NCBI RefSeq assembly: GCF_022581195.2
Contig: NC_061466.1
Span: 10,106,001 to 10,170,000 of the forward strand
Source: Helicoverpa zea
Taxonomy: Eukaryota > Arthropoda > Insecta > Lepidoptera > Noctuidae
Reading direction: 5' to 3'
Length of the DNA: 64,000 nt
A program made the position numbers and the translations under genes. Shown piece by piece: positions 10,656 through 20,687 of the stretch. Position 1 is the first letter of the stretch. Each line of letters starts with the position of its first letter. The notes under the pieces were generated by a model, which was given only the letters and a program-made list of their open reading frames with translations, was not told the origin of the DNA and searched no databases.

Positions 10656-13600
10656 AGAAACAGTGAAAGTTATGAGTGTTACTGCCATGTTGTTTAAAAA
10701 TCATTCAGCTAGATTAAGATCTGTGTGAGGACTGTGATTAAAGAAAATTCAAAGAAGATAAAAAGATTAGAAACGCAATTTTATCTAAGTTTAATTGCAT
10801 CTGCGGTCCGGAAGTATTACAGAGTTCATGAAATGAAATGCCTGATGGTTACTTTTTTCTGTAATCTGTCTTTTGTATTTAGTCGATATTTCCCTACTGT
10901 TTCTTCTTTTTCGTAACTCGAAACTACCCATTAGATAGCTACTGATAGCCATAAAATTCATATCCAATTTTAAAAATAGATGTCACGATGAAAGTTAATA
11001 AAAAAATACCCGTCCCTGAAATATGGGTGTTAATTAATTAAAAAGTGGGACCTAGTGGAGAGAAAATATTTTTATTGGTCCATTTTAATTATCGTTGAGA
11101 ACACTCTCTCGGATGAATTTTGGTTTTTGGTTTGTCCTAGCAGGGTTTTTACCCGATCGTTTAATTAAAGTTATTCAAGAGTTTTATCGACACGTTCAGT
11201 TTTCGTTTCGATTTAACTGATGACAATTTTTTTTCTATTTGGTATGGATGGTGTATTTCTGTTTTATGTTTAAGCTCTATTTGAAAATGTACTTACTTGC
11301 CTATATTACCTTATCACTTTCACTTTGCGAATTAAAACATGATTTGTAATAGTATATACCTACCTATATGATATTACTGATGATGTCTCACTAGTGGTTC
11401 CTGTGGTTTTAACTGTGTCCTAAATGACAACCATTAAACAGTTGCCTACATTAAAATTATCGAATTAATTAATGTTATTTCCTTTAACGACAAAAATTTC
11501 ATATTATTTGCGACGTAATTGTTTTGTAAATTGGCGTATTTATTCGGGTTTATTCGAAGTATTGATATCAGCACGCAACCGATATCCCGGGTCCCGGGAT
11601 ACGGGATTATTGTGCGCCCCATCAAAACGGAACGTTGTATTAACCGCATCGCAAACGAATCCGATTAACGTTTATTTGTCTTTTTAAAAGCTTATATTTA
11701 TTGAACGAGTACAGAATATAGGAGGGTTCCGAGAAATAACAATGGATTGTTGTAGCTACTGTAAAGAGTAGTTTTATTGTACTTTTTTATGGAGGTATCA
11801 CAACAACCCTACACTAGAGAAATACTAGCGAGCAATTAACAAGCATCTACAGAAATTAAAATTAGCAACTGTCAACATTGTTTACCTACCTAGGTATGCA
11901 CCAAAATGTATTTCATACAAAAACTAGCAGAAACCATGAAAATTATTTCCCCCCAAAAGTCAAAGGGTAAGCAAATTGGTGGGCGCCGTGTCAAGTTGGT
12001 AGCTAACGAGTGCCAACTTTGTGCCCGTGGGTAACGACTGGAAATATTTCCTACAATGCAATCCCGACGAAATGTTCGTACCAGTTTTTGAGGTTATCGG
12101 GGAATTTTTCCACTTTTCGGGGAGGTAATTAGTGGACCTTTTCTTTGTTTTAACAGCTGTTAAAACTTTTTTTGACGGGTTAATTTTAGCTTGAAAACTG
12201 TTTTTTAAATGTTATAAATACTGTCCGTTTGTTCGCTTGGACGCGCTAATCTCAACAACTACTGTTTCCTCTTGTATTCCAATGTTTGATAGCCCATTTA
12301 TCGAGGTAGGATATTATTGGCTACCTTTTAACCCGGCGCGGGAAGAAGTCCCCCCTGAAAACCGTAACAATAGGAAGCTACTTAGATATAAACTTTAACA
12401 TACTAAATCCAATCAACATATCATCGAAACTTAACTTCCCATTAACGAGTCTCTTTATCCTCCTATCGGCTTACATGAACAATGCATTAGATATTTATGA
12501 AGCCACGACAACGATGGGCTATCCTCAACCTGTGTAATAGTAACTGACACTTGAGAGGTTGTGTAGAGAATTGAGCGAATTCTAGTCTTAACTATCTCCG
12601 AAGTTCTTGTCTCTAACAAAGTTTGGATTATACCTAGTTGAGGTTTCCTCACTATAGAAGATTAAGTTAAAGATAGAACCTGCCTAATTTTTATTACGAA
12701 AAGTACTCTGTAAAGATCAGAGGTCAGAGGTCGCTGGTAGATTTTAGGTGCCTGTAACAATTAAAGATTTGAGATCCCGGTGTGATCCGTCTATAAATAA
12801 CTTCCTCAATATAACAGGAATAAGGCTTCACGAAAGATCAAGAGGATTAGGGTTTATTGTTAAGATGTACATATAAAAAAATTTGAATACCATGGGACGT
12901 AAACTAATAGACTGATATAGGGTCTCATCAGCACACAACTAACTTCTATACGCTCTTGTGGTCTTACTCCTCGCAAACCCCCAAAATTCTATGCTGATAC
13001 TCAAGCGATGTTTCTGGACCACCATTAAGTTAAGCACGAACTACACCAGTATTTAAATATTATGTAGATACTTCTCAGTTCATTTCCATGGCTAAAAACA
13101 ATATTGTTCCTAAACCTTATCTAGGAATTTATATCCCACTGCTTACAAAGTTAACTAAGTCCGCCTTATACACTCGATTATTGAATTCCCAAACTTATAA
13201 GCGGCCCCAGTCGATTGTTATAATCGAATTATTGCGAGAATCGACTAACTCCATTGTCCATTCCATTCGTTGCAAGTTTTATTAACGAGAAAACTTTCTT
13301 ACTTCCAATGTGCGTTTAATTTCGCTCTTTGGGACTTTGTTGGCCTTTATTTTGACGAAGCGACGGTTCTTGTGATTATGTACTTTATTGTACCCACCTA
13401 CTTTTGGAACTTGGGACTAGTTTTTCCTTTGAGATTAAGTTTTTGGATTAGTTACTTTATTCCTGTATTGTCAAGGCTGGAATTATGTGGTGATAATTTA
13501 ATTAGCTACTTTAATTGCCATGAACCGGGTAGATTAAATGAAAGAGAGCTGAAAGCAGATAGATAAGAACGTGGTCGGATGCTTTATTCCAGGGCTGAAC

Positions 13601-14549
13601 AAGTTTAAACTAGTCGAAACTCCAAGGACTCGGCCAGTGGAGGAATGACACCGAATGACTACAGTATTTTATCAGAAAATATCTCTACGAAAATGATGGT
13701 AAGGTACTCTGATTTCTCTATTGTAACTAAAAATTTCCTTCGAGAATTATATAGGAAACACCAAGTAGCCAGGCTCACATACCAGATTCATACAAAATCC
13801 ATTATTCACAAAAATATTCTAGCAAAGGCGTGCGGGAACATGGACGCTCAGCTCATAACTCAATCAAATTAATGAAGGGACCACTTTCCGACAGAGTTTG
13901 AAAGGAAAATCAATTTGTGTCCTACAGCCTACGGTAAAGTTGGGATGAGTAGAGGTTGCCTAATGGCGGGGTATTTTACAAGGCCGAAGAACATCTGGTA
14001 GGTCTACACGAGTTGGTGACTTTTTATGGCTTTTAGAAGTCGAAAGTTGAAACTTTTAGCATAATAGGTAGCTGATCGGATAGGCGTTGTCGAATGAGGT
14101 TGGCCACTCAGAATCTCGTCGTCGGATTTGGTAGAAAATACGAAAAATTGCTTATAGTTTTTCCAAGTCAACAAGTAAGCTATGAAAACCATAATTTTAT
14201 TCAGTGGTTGATTAGCTACAAGAATTGGGATAAACTACTTAGTATAGGTACTTGTAATTTTATTAGACACATTTTTAAATGACACCATATGTATATCTTT
14301 CAATTATTTGAGCTCTATAACAAAAAATATAATAAGTAACTACCTAATCATACTAATCTCTTTCCTTCCATATTTTATTACAAGAATAAAAGTGTTCTAT
14401 TTCCATCTGGCACTTTGCTGAAATTGAATTTATGCCAAGTCCCTGTCGATGTATCGGCAACTGACTCAATAAAACAAGTTAGCTAGCAATTGTGTTAGTA
14501 ATCGTACCGTTGCCTTGGTTACCAGTTCAAACGGTACTGTTACTGTTAC
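10656..14549. other. Long non-coding stretch, no gene seen
   Basis: AT-rich DNA with only short chance ORFs. I found no linked exons, no transposon ends with target duplications and no RNA gene. A scrap of an old moth repeat occurs near 12330 ('cggcgcgggaagaagt'). Confidence 0.4.
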
Positions 14550-14790
14550 AGCCTTTTTATCGTCCCACTGCTCGGCAAAGGCCTCCTCTCATATGGAGAA
14601 GGATTGAGCATTAATCACCACACTTGCTTAATGCGGATTTGTGATTTCAGACTCAATACAGGTTTCCTCAAGATGTTTTCCTTTACCTTTTTATCAGCCA
14701 TTGGTGTCTAAGATATACTTATAAAGTACATACAAACTTAGAAAAGTTGCATTGGTACTTGCCTGAACTGGAATCGAACCCACACCTAGG
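14550..14790 (-). mobile_element. SINE-B, head truncated
   Basis: On the minus strand this reads from a B-box-like segment ('gggttcgattcc'), through 'cctgtattgagtctgaaatc', to 'gccgagcagtgggacgataa'. The part from 'ttggtgtctaagatatactt' is shared with SINE-A, so both families use the same tRNA-like head. No target duplication was found. Confidence 0.65.
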
Positions 14791-15363
14791 GTAGGTATCG
14801 CCTCCTACATCCTGATTAATATTCGAAACGAGAGACAAGAGGACCGGTCGATATAATACTGCAAAGTAAGTACGTGCGAAAAGAAGTAGGTAGAAAATAT
14901 CCTCACTGAAGAAAGTACAAAAAATGTGGCCATCTACAAAACTTTTAGACCCAGGAAATTATGAAGCCATTAACACGAAATAACAAAGAAGAAGCGAGCA
15001 GTTCATCTGAAACCCAAAGAAACTGATGTTACTACCAACACAAGTTGTTCGGATTGTTACAAAATGAATTGTCGCAAGTTGTCGTAAGTTTGTGAGACTC
15101 CATTCTCGGCGACGGCCGCTTGAAACTTCACTAATTTGTGATAGATGTCTTGCGGCTTGGATGAATAGTTTAGCTGTGGTGATATTGTAAACTGTGGTTG
15201 CAAGCAATTTGACTGTTTCAAGTCAGGGTGAAAAGGTTACCCTTAGAACTTAACTTCCTGCTTCTCCTTTGACTTTTAGAAAGAAAGAAAACAAAAGACA
15301 AATTCAAATAGGGGAGATAATTTATGATTAAACGAACTTACCCATAAGTGAAGTTCTATCATA

Positions 15364-15577
15364 ATTATACTCGCGCTTCGTACTCGAGATTAGTACCTGA
15401 AATAAAGATAATTAATAAACCTAACAACATGTAGTACCGCATATGTGTCACCACTCTGCACTTAAGTTGAGATTTCCTTTTTTTTTTTTTTTTTTTTTTT
15501 TGTATGTTGGTGTTTGTGGCTTTAGGTTGGCAACATTGATGTGCACGCGCCCTTTTTCGCCATCATTATGCTTCAGT
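15364..15577. repeat. DIRS left inverted terminal repeat
   Basis: Reverse complement of 20474-20687 with few differences. It includes a run of about two dozen T. The outer part ('attatactcgcgcttcgtac') is repeated in the internal complementary region. Confidence 0.93.
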
Positions 15578-15662
15578 TTGTTTAGAGTACGATGATCCAA
15601 AACCTTATTGACATATTACCGTATTTTTTATTGGGTTACCTACAAGGGTTGGGCGGGGATAT

Positions 15663-15811
15663 GGTACTAATCTCTTCGTACGAAGCGCTTCGTATAATTA
15701 TGATAGAACTTCACTTATGGGTAAGTTCGTTTAATCATAAATTATACTCGCGCTTCGTACTCGAGATTAGTACCTGAAATAAAGATAATTAATAAACCTA
15801 ACAACATGTAG
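15663..15811. repeat. DIRS internal complementary region
   Basis: The first half (about 15663-15741) is the reverse complement of the element's left end, including the non-repeat extension. The second half (about 15742-15811) is the reverse complement of the right end. This is the template arrangement proposed for DIRS circularisation. Two GAG-to-TTC differences near 15675 and 15690 break otherwise exact pairing. Confidence 0.88.
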
Positions 15812-15954
15812 ACTTTGAGAGGATGTAACGGGAATATTGTCAATAATAGATAATATCATATGTACAATCACTTATTTATTCATCTTGGAAACGATTTAAC
15901 AAAACATGTGATACACTTATAAAGTACTAAATCGACATTTAACTTATATAATAA

Positions 15955-16869
15955 TCATGTATTACAATTAGTAATCAATGCTTGAGCTAAAGAGCTGCTT
16001 TTATCAGTTGTAACAGTCCTGTTATAGTATTTTGCAAAAGTGGTGGAGTTTCCGCTCCATCCCGCAGTGTTTCGAATGGCGTCAATAGACACCCCGAGTG
16101 CGTGCGCGCGAGACGTGGCAGCATGTCGCGTGCTGTGCGCCGTGAACATGCTCGTATCCAGACCGCATTCACTCAACGTGGCTTTTACCCATCGACTTAG
16201 AGTTTGACTCCTTACTGCTTTGTGTGGTTTTTTAACTCCAATGAATAGATCATTGCTTTGTCTGAGTAGTTTAGATTTATCTACGTACGCTAACAACGTG
16301 GTTGCTGGGCAAATGTTTATTTTTTCAAGAAAAAAGGGGAGCACAAGGAGTGGTTGTTTAGAACCAGGTCTAGAAGTTTTTATGTGATCTGGTATTTTTA
16401 TTATTAATCGCTCGGCCGATTGTTCAATATTGTTTAGTTTGATGTAAGACAACGTCTGTAATCTGTGTGCCGTTGTTAGTGCCAGTAGAGTGACAGTTTT
16501 CATGGAGAGTTTAAAAAATGATAAGGTGTCATTTGGATACCATTCGCTAAGGTGTTCTAACACTATATTAGTATCCCAAGTGTGGTTGTATTTGGGTAAA
16601 GAAGGGCGAAGACGAAATACTCCTTTGAAAAATCTTTGGAGCCTGTCGTCTTTACTGATGGTGGGACCTAATAAGAGATTCAATGCAGCTCTGCATGTGT
16701 TAAGGGTACCGTACTGGCTGCCGCTATTGTATAGTTCCGTTAAGAAGTATATTATGGTCGGGATGGACGCACAGTAAACATCGATTCCGTTTGATAAACA
16801 AAAACTCCACCACTTTTTTAGGCACACGTCGTATTGTCGGAATGAATTATCTGATAATGAACTTAACAT
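15955..16869 (-). CDS. DIRS tyrosine recombinase (YR)
   Basis: 304 residues, ATG to stop. The N-terminal half looks like a core-binding domain (SLSDNSFRQYDVCLKKW). The catalytic half carries the first Arg in LTTAHRLQTL (about residue 136), the H-x-x-R box in TAHSTRHAAT (about 245), the Trp of AGWSGNSTTF in the usual His/Trp position, and the nucleophile region KYYNR (about 280). This set matches phage-integrase-fold recombinases of DIRS elements, which insert circular element DNA. The gene starts 5 nt after the RT-RNase H stop codon. No frame disruption is seen, so activity is possible. It ends about 145 bp from the internal complementary region. Confidence 0.92.
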   Translation of the reverse strand: MLSSLSDNSFRQYDVCLKKWWSFCLSNGIDVYCASIPTIIYFLTELYNSGSQYGTLNTCRAALNLLLGPTISKDDRLQRFFKGVFRLRPSLPKYNHTWDTNIVLEHLSEWYPNDTLSFFKLSMKTVTLLALTTAHRLQTLSYIKLNNIEQSAERLIIKIPDHIKTSRPGSKQPLLVLPFFLEKINICPATTLLAYVDKSKLLRQSNDLFIGVKKPHKAVRSQTLSRWVKATLSECGLDTSMFTAHSTRHAATSRAHALGVSIDAIRNTAGWSGNSTTFAKYYNRTVTTDKSSSLAQALITNCNT

Positions 16870-16874
16870 TATGT

Positions 16875-18914
16875 CTAATGAGCAGGTAGGGATGCTTCGT
16901 TTTGAAAGAGCCCTCCGTATAAGATGCCTGCTACCAGGGTAAGGTTGGAGCGAAGACGAGGGACACTGGAATCAAAAGTTATTGCATTGTCATTAGGTGT
17001 AAAAACCACTGTGTCTGAAACAAGAAGTGCTTTAAAAATAGGGAACCACGGTTGGGTTGGCCAAAGAGGTACAATGATGATGCCTCGAGCTTTTTCTTCA
17101 ATAACCTTTCTTAGCACTTTAAGTATGATTGAAAATGGTGGAAATGCGTAAAAATAAAATGTTGACCAATTTACAGTGAATGCATTAATTCCACAAGCAT
17201 CTGGATCCCTCTGATACGAGATGAATTTTCTACATTTTGTATTTAATCTACTTGCAAATAAATCTATATCCGGCTGTCCAAATTTTTCAATTATACGATT
17301 GAATGCTTGTGTTGATAGTGAAAATTCTATGTCTGGGTGGTTTTTTCTAGACTCTGCGTCAGCTGTGGTGTTATCCCGGGATGCTATATATGATGCATAT
17401 ACAAAAATTTGTCGTTGTTCACACCACTGCCAAAGACTTCTGGATATCTGAGTGAGATGGGGGTATTGAACGCCACCCATACGATTGATATAAGATATTG
17501 CTGTAGTGTTATCAATACGCAGAAGTATTTGGCAGTTATGTAGGGCTTTTGCAAAGCATTTTAAAGCTAAAAATGCTGCTAGTATTTCGAGGTAATTAAT
17601 GTGATACATTTTTTCGGTAATTGACCATTGACCCCCGGTAGACTCGCCATTACAAGCAGCACCCCACCCCGTTGTTGAGGCGTCCGAGAAAATTTCAATG
17701 CAATATTCATAATTTTTAATACGATTTAATGAATTATCAATATTGTTTAGCCACCACGTTAAATCAGGGATTATGTAATCTGGGATATTCATATAAAAAT
17801 CATAATTGTCATTATCTTTTAGGTTAAGGTATTTACAACGCTCTAGTTGCTTAGTATAAGCCCATCCATATTCTACGGCGGGGCAAGCCGAGACAAGAAG
17901 TCCAACTAGTCGTGCAAATAGCCTAATCTTACATCTTTTGAGTTTTAAAAATTGTTGTATTTCTGATTTAATTCTGGCCTTCTTTTCTGATGGGAGATAA
18001 ATCGTGAGATTTATCGAGTTAATAATAACACCCAAAAATTTACATGATGTCGTGGGATTTAAATTGCTTTTCTCCTCATTAATAATAAATCCTAAAGAAG
18101 TTAACAACTTTTTTGTAGTATTAACATTAAGTACACATTGGTCAAAAGAGCTTCCTAGTAAAAGAAAATCATCCAAATACACTGTAGATAATAGCCCTGC
18201 AGAACGGAGTAATTTAATAACTGGTTTCATTATTTTTGTAAATATAAAAGGTGCAGTATTAAGACCAAATGGTAATACATTAAATTCGTATAAGTCTCCT
18301 TGATATATGAATCTGAGATACTTCTTTGAATGTTTTCCAATTTTTATCAAAAAATAAGCATCTTTAAGATCTAAAGTAGCCATGTAACAATTTTGTGTAA
18401 TTATATTTAAGGCTGTACGCAAGTCTTCTAATTTAAAATGAGAAGTGTTTATAAATTTATTGAGTTCTTTAAGATTCAGGATAAATCGTGACTTACCATT
18501 TGGTTTTGGGATAAGAAAAGTTTTAGAAATAAATTGATTTTTGCACGGTGTGCATTTAGAAATAGCCCCGATAGTCAGCAAGCTATTAATATTATCTATG
18601 TATAGCACCTTTTCCGACTCTGAGAGAACCGGTTCTGTAGGAGGGTGTAACTGAATGACTGGTGTATGAAATTCTATTTCATACCCTTCAATCCAAGAAA
18701 GAATGTTTTGATTATTTGTAATTAATGACCATTGTTTGTAAAAATAAGATAATCGTCCTGAGTACTTAACTGTATCTAATAAGGCCGGCGACGGCTCTGT
18801 GGATTGGGATGATTCAACGACGTCTTCGATGAGTGCGCAGGCGGCGGCGGTGGAGGTGGTGGCGGTGGCGGTGGCGGTGGCGGCAACGCTTGTTGAGGCC
18901 ACGGTGTATACCAC
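16875..18914 (-). CDS. DIRS reverse transcriptase-RNase H polyprotein with C-terminal methyltransferase-like domain
   Basis: 679 residues. An Ala/Thr-rich leader overlaps gag by 139 nt in another frame. RT motifs follow in order: KPNGKSRFILNLKELN, TLDLKDAYFLI, LPFGLNTAPFIF and the catalytic YLDDFLLLG. RNase H motifs are FSDASTTGWGA, NYLEILAAFLAL, LLRIDNTTAISYI and SRDNTTADAESR, which supply the Asp/Glu ligands. A C-terminal region (PDIDLFASRLNTKC, DPDACGINAF, FPPF) matches the segment described as a Dam-like methyltransferase domain in DIRS elements; FPPF sits where active enzymes have a (D/N)PPY box, so activity is doubtful. The ORF is uninterrupted. The ATG used is the first in the open frame; how translation reaches it (shift from gag or reinitiation) is unknown. 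Confidence 0.93.
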   Translation of the reverse strand: MVYTVASTSVAATATATATTSTAAACALIEDVVESSQSTEPSPALLDTVKYSGRLSYFYKQWSLITNNQNILSWIEGYEIEFHTPVIQLHPPTEPVLSESEKVLYIDNINSLLTIGAISKCTPCKNQFISKTFLIPKPNGKSRFILNLKELNKFINTSHFKLEDLRTALNIITQNCYMATLDLKDAYFLIKIGKHSKKYLRFIYQGDLYEFNVLPFGLNTAPFIFTKIMKPVIKLLRSAGLLSTVYLDDFLLLGSSFDQCVLNVNTTKKLLTSLGFIINEEKSNLNPTTSCKFLGVIINSINLTIYLPSEKKARIKSEIQQFLKLKRCKIRLFARLVGLLVSACPAVEYGWAYTKQLERCKYLNLKDNDNYDFYMNIPDYIIPDLTWWLNNIDNSLNRIKNYEYCIEIFSDASTTGWGAACNGESTGGQWSITEKMYHINYLEILAAFLALKCFAKALHNCQILLRIDNTTAISYINRMGGVQYPHLTQISRSLWQWCEQRQIFVYASYIASRDNTTADAESRKNHPDIEFSLSTQAFNRIIEKFGQPDIDLFASRLNTKCRKFISYQRDPDACGINAFTVNWSTFYFYAFPPFSIILKVLRKVIEEKARGIIIVPLWPTQPWFPIFKALLVSDTVVFTPNDNAITFDSSVPRLRSNLTLVAGILYGGLFQNEASLPAH

Positions 18915-20433
18915 GCCGCTGCAGGCGCGCGGCTCTGCGCCGCGTATGTCGCTGTCACCGGTTGCCTGCGTGTCGGAGCAGCTTTCCGGTTTAAAGACTT
19001 TGGAGGCGGGCCTGGTTTTACAATTGGTCGTCTTGTAGAAATTTTGTTAGATCCAGAAGACTTTATCTCGGCACTGGTTTTATTAACTGCTTTAGCAGAC
19101 TTTAAAGTCTCAGGTAAGTCTTTGCCGAATAAAAAACTATCAATTTTAGTTTTAGCCAGATGTTGGCTAATATCTTTTTTAAGTGCGAATAACATAAAGT
19201 TTCTTCTCGTGACCGAGTCTGCGTGTTGAATATCGCATAGTAAACGAACAACGTCCATAAGCTTTTGTAGGTCACTATTGTTGGTATCCTTCGACGAAAT
19301 GTGGGAGTTGATGACCTCGGTAAGGCAAGATATGGCGGACGCCATCTGCTTCTGCTTTAGTTCGATACCTCTATCACGATTTAGAATATTCGTTGGTATG
19401 GCTGCTTTGATTTCAACATTTATGGTTGGCGCACCTATTTGTTGACAGTTTGATGGTAAAATATATTTTTCCAGCAACTCTTTGCGAGAATCCTTGCAAA
19501 GGCCTTCCGTTGCCCAGTGCTGCATGCGAGATGCTAACTCGGGTCTTATCTCAGCACCATATTTTACTGAATTGGTTGGATCGGCACCCAATATTTCCAT
19601 AATCTCCGTATCTAGCGTAACGATCGAAGGTTCGGTTGATATTCCCGGTTTTTCTTGACCAGGGTCAGGTATGGGTGTATCACTTGAAGGGTTAGGATTT
19701 ATTTCATTGTCCTCTTCAGCAGCCATGGATGCTGGATTTAACAACCAATCCTCGGATACCAAGGCCGGTGCAGGTACGTCATGCGTGTCTGGAATTTATA
19801 CAATTCCGTAAGAAACTTATGTATGCAAAAACAATGAATTCTCATTTCATTATTGTTTACTTTGAACTTAATATTAATTTCGTTTAGTTGAACTAAAATG
19901 AACAAATTAAATGGTAAATTTTTAAATGCATACATAATAGGTAAGTATGTGGTGATACAGTCCCATCGACTGTCCAGATTACATACTTTCATTAAACGTA
20001 AATACGTTAAGAACTATGCATTATAGGCATAGATAAATCATTTGTATTCTTTGCAGTGGAAAAGCCCCAGCGGCGATCCCGTAAGCAACGATAAGATTCT
20101 TAATTTAATATTTTTATGTGAGGGTATCTTGAGAAAAAAATATTACGTTAGTCGAATCCATTTAACTCGTTTAATGCATTGAAATATTCCTAACGAATAT
20201 TTCGAGTATTTTAAGATTATAAACAATTTTTTATAACCAAGAAAAAAAGTAATAAACACATAATTTAACTTGCCTGATGCAGTTTCCACGACCAGCGTTT
20301 CTGCGTCCGGGTTGTCAGAATCCGATGATGAAATCCGATTCCTCTTATGTATCTTTTTCTCCAATTTGCGTACTTTGTGTAGAAGCGACGATAAATCCTG
20401 TTCTAACTTGTCTGACTTCTTACGTTTCGGCAT
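18776..20433 (-). CDS. DIRS gag-like ORF1 with an apparent GC-AG intron
   Basis: Two exons on the minus strand: 20433-20274 and 19788-18776, total 1173 nt, 390 residues. Exon 1 starts MPKRKKSDKLEQDL, a basic coiled-coil-like tail with KVRKLEKKIHKR, followed by an acidic Ser/Asp stretch. Exon 2 joins in frame (ASDTHDVPAPALVSE) and contains ILGADPTNSVKYGAEI and SRKELLEKYILPSNCQQ, motifs typical of DIRS gag proteins. It ends in a run of about 15 prolines. The donor reads AG|GCAAGT and the acceptor TTCCAG, so this would be a GC-AG intron of 485 nt. An alternative is that the long frame is entered from a non-ATG start near 19762. The ATG at 20433 lies 41 bp inside the right terminal repeat, which would hold the promoter and 5' UTR. 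Confidence 0.8.
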
Positions 20434-20473
20434 TTTGATTGCGAGATCCAGAGTGGTCGAGCACTAAAATGCG

Positions 20474-20687
20474 ACTGAAGCATAATGATGGCGAAAAAGG
20501 GCGCGTGCACATCAATGTTGCCAACCTAAAGCCACAAACACCAACATACAAAAAAAAAAAAAAAAAAAAAAAAGGAAATCTCAACTTAAGTGCAGAGTGG
20601 TGACACATATGCGGTACTACATGTTGTTAGGTTTATTAATTATCTTTATTTCAGGTACTTATCTCGAGTACGAAGCGCGAGTATAAT
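20474..20687. repeat. DIRS right inverted terminal repeat (5' end of the transcript)
   Basis: Partner of 15364-15577. Its inner end is 41 bp from the gag ATG. It contains the complementary run of A. The outer border is the ATAAT at 20683-20687. Confidence 0.93.

Larger units (their letters stand above)
15317..20687 (-). mobile_element. Full-length DIRS-type tyrosine-recombinase retrotransposon
   Basis: A 5.37-kb element with three minus-strand ORFs (gag, RT-RNase H, tyrosine recombinase), 214-bp inverted terminal repeats at 15364-15577 and 20474-20687, a left-end extension (15317-15363) and an internal complementary region (15663-15811). There is no target duplication. ATAAT occurs once at each border (15317-15321 and 20683-20687), as expected if a circular intermediate recombined at a short shared sequence. 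All ORFs are open and the main catalytic motifs are present, so the copy looks young and may be functional. DIRS elements replicate through a circular DNA made with the help of the internal complementary region and integrate with a tyrosine recombinase in place of a DDE integrase. Confidence 0.93.
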
